DNA from: Ophiobolus disseminans
Lineage: Eukaryota; Ascomycota; Dothideomycetes; Pleosporales; Phaeosphaeriaceae
DNA: 64,000 bases
Reading direction: 5' to 3'
Assembly (NCBI GenBank): GCA_010093685.1
Contig: MU006234.1
Coordinates: 797,668 to 861,667 of the forward strand
In this document: positions 55,121 to 64,000 of the stretch, one piece after another
How the letters are laid out: every line of letters begins with the position of its first letter
How positions within the stretch are numbered: the first letter of the stretch is position 1
Translations under genes and position numbers: made by a program
Notes under the pieces: generated by a model
The model's input: the letters and a program-made list of their open reading frames with translations, nothing else
Databases searched by the model: none
What the model was told of the DNA's origin: nothing

Positions 55121-57868
55121 TTAAAACCCATTATAGCTCTGCAAGTTCGGATCCGTCGTGGGGTAACTCCACATCGCTGCATCGGGGATGAACAGCGCCG
55201 ATAAATCCGCATCAGATCCTGTGCCGAGATCGAATTGCGTAAAGTCGAAGTTGAGATCAAAGTTGCCTTGAGGATTGCCCATCATGTCCAGCGCTGGGGC
55301 TGTTGTTTCGGGGCCGGGGTACCAGGTTTGTGGCTGGTGTTGCTGCATGGGGTGGTGAGGGTGTTGCGCTGCTTGCAAGGCGGCCTGGGCTTGTTGTTGC
55401 GAGCGAGCACGAACGTGTTGCTGTGGTGAGGAGACGTTGCTGCTGCCCATTGCGACTTCAGACAGGAGATGAAGTGGTGTCTGATTTGCGGAAGATTGGC
55501 GCGTTGGGCGTCTTGGAGAGCCCATGGACTGCTGGCGAGATTCATAATCGCTCTCACCTGGTTCGGCCTTGGTGGTGCCTTCCTTGATCTGGGCAAACCG
55601 CTCTTGTAGGCGCTTAGCAACAAAGTAGAACTTTCCATGTGGAGATTGGGCGTCGCGCGAAACAATGGCGTTGAACATGGTGACAAGTTGCTCCGTGTAC
55701 GCTTCGATCTCGAGATCCTCCTTCTTGATGATATTGCCAACGTCAATGGAGCTAGTGACGGACACCCACATCTTCATAAGACACACGATGGCATATATGG
55801 CTCGCACACCTGTGATATAATTAGACTACATTCTGTCAAAGCCTAGCTCGATACTCACAGAAAATCACAGGTAACGTAAGAAGGACGTCAAGTTGGATGC
55901 TCAGAATCGTGTCCAAGATACCGTGTGTAGCGGTCAGACATTCACCAAGAGCACCGATCTGATTTGGACCCATCACAGCATCCTTTTTCTCGCCGGCTTC
56001 TGTTGGCTCCTGAAGAAATGGCGGTTGTAGGTCGGCGGCACCTTGGTTCTGGTGCAGGGCGATCTCGTGAAGATATAGGTTCGTGACGTGCTCTGCCAGT
56101 CGTAGAGTAGCTGGTACTACATTAGTCCTTGTCTGCAGGAGACGCCTGTTGTACTCACGGTCGACGTCCCCCAATTTCGCGTTCTCTTCTTTCAATTTTT
56201 CTAGTTCAGTCTCGAATATATTCAAGGCATAGACTGCCTTGGGCTCGGTTATGGAAACCTCGATAGAGGGATCGTCCATGCAGAACTGCACTGAGATCTT
56301 TTCGCCAATGTGTGCCATTTTGACTTGCTGGCAAAGTAACCTGTCCGAGGGCAACGCTTCTGGCGAGGTCTCCAGGAGCTTGACACTCTCTTCCATGTAC
56401 TTGGTCCACCGTAGCAAGATTGGCCGTCGAAGGACCATGGTGATGCTCATGCACAGGTAGTAACAGACGAGAAACGTACGGCGTGCCTCGATGCTGCTCG
56501 AGTTGGGATGGTAGCGCCGAAAGGGCCCAATCGACAGCTTCATGACGTTGGGTGTTGCTTTTCTGCCGAGGCCGAGATCGAGAGCCATGACAGCTGCGCA
56601 ATTGACCATCATGTAAAAGTTATGTTGCTCGAAATGCAAGGGCGGTCGATACCATAGCACGGCCACCTGCAGAGCCTGCACAATCTCAATGGACTTCTCT
56701 CCGTTCCGCCAAATGATATCTGCGAGCTGATCTTTTAAGAGTTTGGTCAATTCTCGCTGTGCGTCCTGAGACACGAGTTGTTCTGCGCTGCCGTGGGATG
56801 AACCAGCGAGTAGCGAAAGGAACAGCAACGGCTTCTTCTCGCGCACTTCCCGGGCGGTGGTCCCGGGTGGAAAGGGGACTGCGGGAAAGTGTGGGCAGAT
56901 CTCGTTGACGTATCGGAGAAAGACTCGTTCGGCTACCTCCGGGCTCATGAGATTGTCGATGAGGGGATTGATGTGCTGGTGGTCGTTCTGGACGCGGGGC
57001 TTCCCGTTGCGCTTCATCTCAGGGTGGTCAGCCAGGTCACGATGGATGGCGTCCATGTCCTCGGGTATTGTAGCATGGGTGTGGGTGTCCAGCTTCCTAC
57101 GTTTGGCGTCTGGACCACGCTGGAAGGTTTGCGCTGCTCCGTAGCCGGATGGGATGTCAGGATACCTGCTAGGGGCAGCTGCTCCTGGGGCGTTGTTTCC
57201 CCAGTCGTGGCTTAGGGTGCCCATGCGGAAGGAGCCCTCGGGCATGGCCATGGCGCTGGTGTTGCCCTCATGCTGCGGAATGCCCCCGTGATGCCTGATC
57301 TCGGGCGCGCCAGACTTCTGGGCGTGGAGAGTTGCTGTGAGTGCGTCGATCTTGCGCTCGAGCTCGGCGACTCGGCTGTCGGCTTTCTTCTGTCGCTTCC
57401 GTGTTGGGGGAGTCGTGATACACGCGCGTCCTGCCTTGGCGCATCGCTTACACGATATGTCTGGCCGCTCTTGGTCGCATCGAACCTGTAGCGCGTTAGT
57501 CTGGAGCGCATGTGGTGGAGGGGAATGGCTGCCTTCAACCCGCGACATGAATCGCATGCTCGAGGGCGCTTGCTGTCGCCCGGAGACTTGGCAGAGCCCA
57601 GCGTGGCGTGGACATCGTGGTCTCCGTCGTCGTCGTCGTGCTCATCTTCGTCCTGCGACGCGTCGATGCCCGTGGGGGATGTCTGGTCGAGGGCGGGATC
57701 AAGCGCAGCACCCAGCGGGGCCGTTTGCGACAGCTGCGGGGGCTGCTGGTGGGCGGCGAGGTAGTATGGGTGCCCTGCGTTATGCGGTGGTGCAGCCGTG
57801 TACGACTGGCTTTGCGGTGGCAGTGGCAGCGAAGACGCGAACAGGCGCGGATCTATAGGGTCGGCCAT
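55121..57868 (-). CDS. Zn2Cys6 transcription factor with a GC-AG intron inside the zinc cluster
   Basis: Four exons, 57533-57868, 56159-57485, 55859-56116 and 55121-55809, give 869 residues. The zinc cluster is RACDSCRGLK plus VRCDQERPDISCKRCAKAGRAC across intron 1, followed by basic RKRQKK and a coiled coil (VAELERKIDALTATL). The first intron (57486-57532) begins GC, not GT; no GT donor restores the cluster, and its CTAAC branch and CAG acceptor are normal. A 42 bp intron (56117-56158) and a 49 bp intron (55810-55858) are conventional. The middle domain has HFPAVPFPPGTTAREV, ALDLGLGRK and ARRTFLVCYYLCMSI; the tail is Gln-rich with an acidic FDLNFDFTQFDLGTG end. It is a nuclear regulator, perhaps of the Leu3/War1 kind, with targets unknown. 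Confidence 0.85.
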
Positions 57869-58228
57869 CGCAGGTACTCTTGTCCGTGTCGGAGTTTCGG
57901 TGCAGGCTGGCCAGCACTCAACTTGGCATCGCCGTGCATGCCTGGGGAATTCCGACAGCGCCAAGCCTCGAAACATCATCCCCCGGGGACGTCTTCTTGC
58001 AGCAATGGTTTCACAGGCGACCAGCTCATAGTACCTAGCTCTAGACTCTCTCTAGACATTTGGAATAGTATGTTGCTATCTCTAGCTTTCACAACTTACT
58101 GAATCAGGGCCTCTTATCAGAGCGCTACTGTCACGTTCATCACTTGCCCTGCCAGCTGTGGAGAGGCGGAGGACGTTAAAATCATTCATTCATCAATGCA
58201 TGCTTGTACCAAAATGCTACGGGACACT
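57869..58228. other. Intergenic, promoter side of the Zn2Cys6 factor
   Basis: No gene. A short minus-strand open frame continues upstream of the chosen start to 57979 but lacks conserved sequence. Confidence 0.4.
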
Positions 58229-58519
58229 TCAGCCTGAGCTCACGGGAGGAATAATGGCAACCTCGTCACCCTCCTTGATCTCCCTCTCGACATCTGCCGC
58301 GTCCTCCTCATCGATATCAACGTACTCCAGATTCACGGTCACCGCACAGCTAGCCAACACCTTCCCCTTGATGCCGGGATATCTCTCCTCAAGTCTGGAA
58401 AACAGCTCGCGAGCTTGGACCGGCGCCGGCAGGTGCTCGCTCGTCTTCTTCGTGAACGTCGAAGCTGCTGCAAAGTAGAGTATCGAGAAGTGGCCCGCAG
58501 GCGCTTTCGCTGGCGCCAT
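58229..58519 (-). CDS. Molybdopterin synthase small subunit (MOCS2A / CnxG, MoaD-like)
   Basis: A single exon encodes 96 residues with the ubiquitin-like MoaD fold: HFSILYFAAASTFTKKTSE at the start, LFSRLEERYPGIKGKVLASC in the middle, and the diagnostic end EGDEVAIIPPVSSG. The C-terminal glycine is adenylated and thiocarboxylated by the Uba4/CnxF-type activator. The sulfur is then used by molybdopterin synthase to convert precursor Z to molybdopterin. Bacterial and animal proteins end Gly-Gly, while this one ends Ser-Gly, which I recall as normal in fungi. Length fits the family. The gene would be needed for nitrate reductase and other Mo enzymes. Confidence 0.9.
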   Translation of the reverse strand: MAPAKAPAGHFSILYFAAASTFTKKTSEHLPAPVQARELFSRLEERYPGIKGKVLASCAVTVNLEYVDIDEEDAADVEREIKEGDEVAIIPPVSSG

Positions 58520-59069
58520 GTAGGCTACTGCTGGTTGTTAGCTTTGCAACGCATACAAGCACTGCGAGAATTGCAAGAGAAGTTATTTCGATCAGAAAAA
58601 AAGTGTTCCGCAGGCCGACGCCGGAGCGCTAGTCGGATAATACATGCTATAATTTTGATAACATCATAGAGAACAGGGGTTGGGTACGCGAATTGTGAAA
58701 TACATACCTCAAGTTGTTGTGTGTTGAAGCAGGGAGAGCGACGGAGTCGGCGAGAAAATCGTGCAGATGTCCGTGTCCCTTATGTAATCTCCGCCCAGGA
58801 CAAACCTCTTCACGTTTGTCACTGTGACAAAGGCCGACTGACTTGTTCTTACTGCGCAAGTTCAGCAAAACGTGATCTGATCCTGGTAAGTCAGTTGTTA
58901 TGGTTTATTCGGACATCTCAAGCTCTTCCAAGTTCGGACAGATTCCAAGGTTCAATGTTGTGATCAGTGCGAACATGTGAGTTCGCGACAATTTTAGCGT
59001 CGCGCTTGACACCGCGACTTCCATTTTGTAAGTGCGCAAGTCGCAATTGACCTCACCACTCGCAATACC
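58520..59069. promoter_or_regulatory. Divergent promoter region, MOCS2A / mitochondrial exoribonuclease
   Basis: These 550 bp separate the two start codons. No gene is recognised. Short open frames near 58650-58960 overlap on both strands. Confidence 0.4.
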
Positions 59070-62000
59070 ATGCATCCTCGCTCACTGTGGTCTTCTACTG
59101 ATATTTGCTGGCAATGTCGATGGCGACTGCTGAACCAGCGTCCGAATACTCGTCGCATCCAGGCTCGCAATGCAGTTTCTTCATCAAAAGTCTTGCGGCC
59201 GCCACAGCGAGCACTTCACACCAGCACAAAAGTATCAGCATTACCAACCGACGTGGATACATAAACACTGACCCCACACAGCGCCATCAGCTCGAAGCCT
59301 CCTCGACTAGTACCACGCCAAGCTTCAATCCCTCCCTCATTCCTCGCCCCCCGCAATTGCCTCTCCGTGATCACCTCCTAGAATGGCAGGAGCAGTACGG
59401 TGGTCCCACCGAGGAAACACTATCTGCTTTCGAGAACCATCCCAAACATCCAGCACACGACGAGATTCGCAATGGCATATCAAAGCTCAACTCTAGTTTC
59501 AAGGCAGACGAGAAAGTGGACATGGAGCAGCGCGAGGCTACTGAGGATCACGAAGACGATGAGCTGATTACCATTGGCCTCTTCTTAAAACCTGGCGATG
59601 TTGTTGAGCTGTCCCAACCGGATCGAGAGCCCGTTCTTGCAGTCTTCGTGCAGCAGCTTGACAGCAACAGCCAGTTTTTCTCGGTCAACGGCCGATGGTG
59701 CCATTCCACCATCGCGCACATCGCTTTTGCCATTACAGGCTGCATAAATCCTGCTCTCTTGCAGCCACTCGTTCCGTATTTGCCCACGAACCCCAGAAAG
59801 GCGCAGCCAAAGGGCGAAGTCCATGTACCAATCAACCTCGCCGCCCCCGTACAAAGCATCCTGGAACGCATGACGGAGGATGCGGAGAAGATATATCGCG
59901 CAAATGCGCCTGTCCTCGATACCGCATATGCAGTCCTCGCTGATCAAAAGCGGGCGCGCATGATGACCCTGTCGCAGATTGCGAAGACATTGCTGGCTCA
60001 GAACGACTCAACCTGGAAAGCTTCACCAGCAGCGTTGCTTGCTGTCCGGAAATCTCTGAATCACAATGAGTTTCGTTTCAGATCGGACATGCGGAGTCAC
60101 CGGTTGACCAATGTTTTTGCCATTCGGCCTAAGAACGATGTGCAGGTGGTTGAGACCGTGCATGAGTGGATCCGAGAACATCGCGAGTATCTAGCGTCCT
60201 CTGCGAACGTAGCCAAAGACGCTATACGCAAGCTGTCCGCAGGGGCTTCCAACATCGAAGATTTTCTGGAGAAGGCTCGCAGGTTGATTGCTATCAGCCG
60301 GAAAACTCGTGAACCCAATGTAGGGTTAGTTGGGCCAAGCAAACTGAAATCGACTCGGAGCTCGGAAGGTGTTCAATTTGCGTGGGGTGAACCGTTCACA
60401 AACACAGACAAGCAAATCATCAATTTCCTGCTGGCATGGGTACTTACCGGACAGTTCATCGGTATGGATGGCCTTGTATCAGCCTGCACTAGCCTTATAT
60501 CGGCAACTGGTTGCTACCCAAAAGGCACCATCCAGAACCTTGGCACTTCCGATATTATGGGAAATGAGATTCGGCGTACTACCGGTCAACTCTTCTTGCA
60601 GGAGATTGGAGTAATCACGCCTTTTGAGAATCGCGTTCTCTACGACGAGCAGCTCATGCTTCCGACCGTCCGGCTCTCGCGCAATCTAGAGCTACTCAAT
60701 ACTAAAGCCGAGTTGACTCGGAGAAATCCAGACTTTCGCGACTCAATGGCCGATCTGCGACGTGACTGGGGTACCACGGCCGTCTATTGCATTGATGATG
60801 CGGGCGCACAAGAGATTGACGATGGCATCTCAATTGAGCGCGTCCATGAAGATAGCACAGAGTTCTGGGCCCACGTTCACGTCGCAAACCCAACTGCCTT
60901 CTTCGATAAAACGCATGCACTGTCTGGTCTTGCCGCCCATATGACGGAGACTGTATATACGCCCGAAAGGACATTTCCCATGTTGCCCCCCTGGGCCACA
61001 CAGGGCCACTTCAGTCTGGCTCAGAACCGGCCCGTGCTTACTTTCAGCTCGAGAATCAGTGCGACTGGTGCAGTGCTGGAAACTAAGATCCAGCCAGGGA
61101 TCGTGCGGAACATCGTCAATCTCACCCCTTCGCATCTTTCTTCTATATTGGGTGATGAAACGACGCTCAAGACCCAAACATTTGTCGTTGGTGGTGAAAT
61201 TCCTGTCGCTGAACAGAGCCTTGGAAAACCAACACTGTCTGCAGCCAACCTCCAGGATCTTCGGGATCTGTATACTACAGCCCAACGTTTATGGGATGCG
61301 CGCAGAAACGCTGGTGGTGTTCGTATAGGTGGCATATCAAACCAGGTCCGTGTCTTCGAAAGCCCGGGTCAATCTGGAATCACATGGCACCCACCGTCTA
61401 CTAATAGATCTCGTCATGTGCAAGGAGATCCGATCATTGAACTTACCTATGGCATTCGTACGAGCCTCATTCACTTTGGCATGAGTCCTGCCAACATTGT
61501 GGAAGAGATGATGCTGATGGCATGTTCAACGGCTGCATCTTGGTGTACTGAGCGGAACATACCTGTCATGTATCGGGGCACAATTGAGCCTCCTTCAAGC
61601 GAGACAATGTCATCGGAAGTGCTCAAGACTCGCTTTGTGTTACCACATATAGAAAAGTATGGCGAGGTTCCACGCGGTCTGGCATGGCGCTACCTTGTTT
61701 CGCTAGGTCGAGCTATTGCGCACTCTGCCCCTCTGCCACACAAGATCATTGGAGTTCCCGGCTACGTCAAAGTGACGAGTCCACTTCGGCGTTTTAGTGA
61801 CATGATTGCTCACTGGCAAATTCAGGCCGCAATCCGACACGAGGCCCGAACCGGCAAGAAGTTTATCGCCGCTGAAAACACCACTGGCTCGCGTAACATC
61901 CTTCCGTTTACTCAACGCCAGATGCAGGAATCTATCGTTACGCTTTCACCCCGCGAGAGGATTATAGCTGGCACCAAAAGAACCTCTTCAGGCTTCTGGA

Positions 62001-62278
62001 GTGCGTTGGCACTCATGCGCGCTTTCCACTACAAGGAGGCGCCTCTCCCTGAAACATTCAGGTTCTGGGTGCGAGACATCCAGGATGAAAGTAGATCCTT
62101 CAACAGAGGTGCACGAGGTCTTCTCCCAGACTATGGTTTCCAAGCGAACTTCACCGACACAAGGCCTGTACAGATTGGAGACGAATGGGAAGTGCAACTT
62201 GACCGAATCGACATGTTTTCTCGCTCGATTTACGTAAATCCCGTGCGCTTGTTGCATCGAGAAGAGGAGCTGGTATGA
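59070..62278 (+). CDS. Mitochondrial exoribonuclease, RNase II family (Cyt-4 / Dss1 type)
   Basis: Two exons, 59070-59231 and 59282-62278, give 1052 residues. Exon 1 is a mitochondrial presequence (CRWRLLNQRPNTRRIQARNA, then RALHTSTK). Joining at RHQLEASS removes a 50 bp intron that contains an in-frame stop. The N-terminal half holds the ELITIGLFLKPGDVVEL cold-shock-like part. The RNB domain starts near residue 560 with VYCIDDAGAQEIDDGISIE, whose four Asp bind the catalytic Mg ions. YTPERTFPMLPPW and YVKVTSPLRRFSDMIAHWQI follow, and an S1-like end (WEVQLDRIDMFSRSIYV) closes it. Neurospora Cyt-4 and yeast Dss1 are 3'-5' exonucleases that process and degrade mitochondrial RNA; Dss1 works with the Suv3 helicase. 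No defect is seen. Confidence 0.92.
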
Positions 62279-62940
62279 TTTACCAAAGGGAACGAATGCC
62301 ACAAAATTCATCAGGAATGCGGACAACAGGGCAGACAGCCATTGCGTGCAGGGATACACTGGTTGGAGAGCTTGTAGTCTCGGTTCAAGTAGGAACCGTA
62401 TGCCGGAAAAGACGACGCAAATTTGCAGGGGCTTCAAGAAGTGACGAGGGGTTTTAATTCGTTTATGTCTCCTTCCAACAGCTCAAATCTGTTCATCGCC
62501 CTACCACAAGCTCAAGTCACCTTATCTTGTGTACACCAGGCGACGGTACATCGAACAGCGTTAGATCGCGTGTCGAAAGTCGCGAGAGACTATGACCTGC
62601 TTACAAAAAGTAACGAACAATGACGGTTGAAGACGCCTGAAGTACAGGTCCAACTGGTTAGCTCTACTTTTATACAGCTTACACGACGACTGCTCACATT
62701 CCTGTTATGCAAAGGGTGGCAAAACTACGGCTGAATCGTGGTCCCATGTGGTGCATCACGAATCCTGCCCTGCACCGATTGTAAGGGTTGCAGGACTGTG
62801 CGAAATTCCGCAACAGCGGTACGTGGCGTTCGGTGCGACGGCACGGCACGAGTTGACAGCCACCCAAAATCTCTGCCGATCACGAACCCCATTCCAAATA
62901 TCTCGTCGTGGCATCACTACATAGCAGGCAGAGCAAGAGA
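62279..62940. other. Intergenic region
   Basis: No gene recognised. Short open frames only. Confidence 0.4.
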
Positions 62941-63243
62941 TCAATGCGCGGCACTGGCGTAAGTCTGAGGAGCGGCGAAGAGTGACGAAACTCCAGGCGG
63001 ATAAGCAATGTGCTCCATATGCGCCTGCAAGCCACTTGTAAGCCACACAGCCGCCAACCACGGAGTACGATCCAACAAGGGTACGAACGTCTTGCCAAAA
63101 TCAACGCGCACATCGATCGGTTCTGGAAGCGAGGCCGAAAAGCGCGGCAAGCGATCCGGTTGGCACATGGGCATAACCCAGAGGATCGGGCCGTGGTAAG
63201 TGTGTTCCGGATTTGCGTGCTGTATCAAGTAATGTTCCGACAT
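62941..63243 (-). CDS. Hypothetical protein, possibly partial
   Basis: From ATG 63243 the frame gives about 100 residues with protein-like character: HYLIQHANPEHTYHGPILWV, PIDVRVDFGKTFVPLLDRTP and WLAAVWLTSGLQAHMEHIAY. The same frame stays open upstream to about 63324 without an ATG, so an earlier exon may exist; an acceptor-like CACCAG lies at about 63297. I do not recognise a domain. It could be a small intact gene, the last exon of a larger one, or a remnant. Evidence rests on composition and open length only. Confidence 0.3.
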   Translation of the reverse strand: MSEHYLIQHANPEHTYHGPILWVMPMCQPDRLPRFSASLPEPIDVRVDFGKTFVPLLDRTPWLAAVWLTSGLQAHMEHIAYPPGVSSLFAAPQTYASAAH

Positions 63244-63690
63244 CCCTTCTCCCGCTTGGCGATATTCTTGTACCACCGAGGCGTTTGCATTCCTGGTGGA
63301 GGCTAGGCGCACGCGATGCAACACGACTGATTTGGTTGTTCAAGACTCGGTGAGCCTAGCATGCTTGACCACCAACCGACTCCAGCGCTTCTATCGGCTT
63401 CCAATTGAATACATTGATCTCAAAAATGAGGCTTCGAGTACGTTTTCTTTGAACACAAGCATCGATTCGAACATACATTGCGTTCATTGCAGGCTTAAAT
63501 GGGAAGGCTGAGGTCGCTTTCCTGCTCGGTACAGCGCACAAACTCTCACTCTTCCATATATTTCCAAGCTGCACCTCGCACATGTTCCAAACGCAATCCG
63601 CCATCCGTAGTACTGATTTGGGAACTTCACACCTGACTCATATTACAGTACGGCTCACGACTGTAATCAATTTGGGTGTGCTTACATACA
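63244..63690. other. Divergent intergenic region
   Basis: No supported gene. This holds the promoter of the Zn2Cys6 gene at 63691. A minus-strand open frame at 63356-63604 might belong to an upstream exon of the hypothetical gene, without proof. Confidence 0.35.
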
Positions 63691-64000
63691 ATGCCGGACT
63701 ATCCTGGGGACAACACTCGTACTTCCGAGGGTCAATCCATCGGTCTGACCGAGGGTCATAAAAGGCAACAGCCACGCCAGCTTCTCTCCTGTACAAAATG
63801 CAGGGAGCGGAAAGTCAAGGTAAGCGTCGGCTGCCAACCACTCGGACCAAGACTTCATCCTGATCGTTGAGTATGGAAAAAAAGCTGATACAGTTTATAG
63901 TGTGACCGAACCCAGCCCTGCTCGGCATGTTGCGCTCGCGGTCAACCTAAAGAGTGCCACTTCATGGCTGAGGGCGGGGACTATATACCAATTCAACAGT
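63691..64000 (+). CDS. Zn2Cys6 transcription factor, N-terminal part (cut by the window end)
   Basis: Exon 1 (63691-63819) ends LLSCTKCRERKVK. After an 81 bp intron (63820-63900), exon 2 starts CDRTQPCSACCARGQPKECH, completing the six-Cys zinc cluster: C-x2-C-x6-C-x5-C-x2-C, with the last Cys nine residues further on. The intron falls exactly before the third cysteine. The first 30 residues are hydrophilic with QSIGLTEGHKRQQPRQ, as is usual ahead of the cluster. The rest of the protein, including any middle regulatory domain, lies beyond position 64000. It should be a nuclear regulator; target unknown. Confidence 0.82.

Overview
This window is nuclear DNA of a filamentous ascomycete (Pezizomycotina; probably Dothideomycetes, though that rank is inference). 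Genes are monocistronic and lie on both strands. They are split by short introns of about 42-173 bp with GT...AG ends and CTAAC-like branch sites. The families are typical of such fungi: Zn2Cys6 regulators, a PTH11-like seven-helix receptor, a HET-domain protein, a Clr5/ankyrin protein and a Crh-type cell-wall transglycosylase. I see no prokaryotic features, tRNA, rRNA or CRISPR array. Exon limits were worked out by hand from reading frames and splice signals; summed exon lengths divide by three wherever a complete spliced model is given.

Left part (1-18 kb). A decayed alanyl-tRNA synthetase copy lies at about 1.0-1.7 kb. It is followed by a methionine-type permease, a small Cys-rich protein and a GPI-anchored GH16 protein. 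From 9.4 to 15.5 kb the DNA is accessory and decaying: an AT-rich stretch, a gene broken by one frameshift, a truncated DHA2-type efflux pump, a 5'-truncated P450 with a premature stop, and a DUF4470-like fragment. An intact dual-specificity phosphatase and a broken RING gene follow.

Core block (18-36 kb). This is dense and conserved: an F-box protein, an oxysterol-binding protein, nicotinamidase, cytochrome c oxidase subunit 4, the KEOPS subunit Cgi121, a large Zn2Cys6 factor, an S28 serine peptidase and an MFS transporter.

Accessory block (36-54 kb). It opens with a pseudogene carrying two in-frame stops and a gene-poor stretch with an LTR-like segment. Then come a lipid-droplet-type hydrolase, an SDR, a PTH11-like receptor, a HET protein, a second SDR and a decaying Clr5/ankyrin gene.

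Right part (55-64 kb). Core genes return: a Zn2Cys6 factor with a likely GC-AG intron, the molybdopterin synthase small subunit, a Cyt-4/Dss1-type mitochondrial exoribonuclease, a weakly supported small ORF, and a Zn2Cys6 gene cut by the window edge.

I found no convincing new multi-gene system. The strongest unusual signals are the gene relics. Several nonsense codons in them could arise by C-to-T change, as expected of repeat-induced point mutation (RIP). The tRNA-synthetase relic, the efflux/P450 graveyard and the GC-AG intron inside a zinc cluster also stand out.
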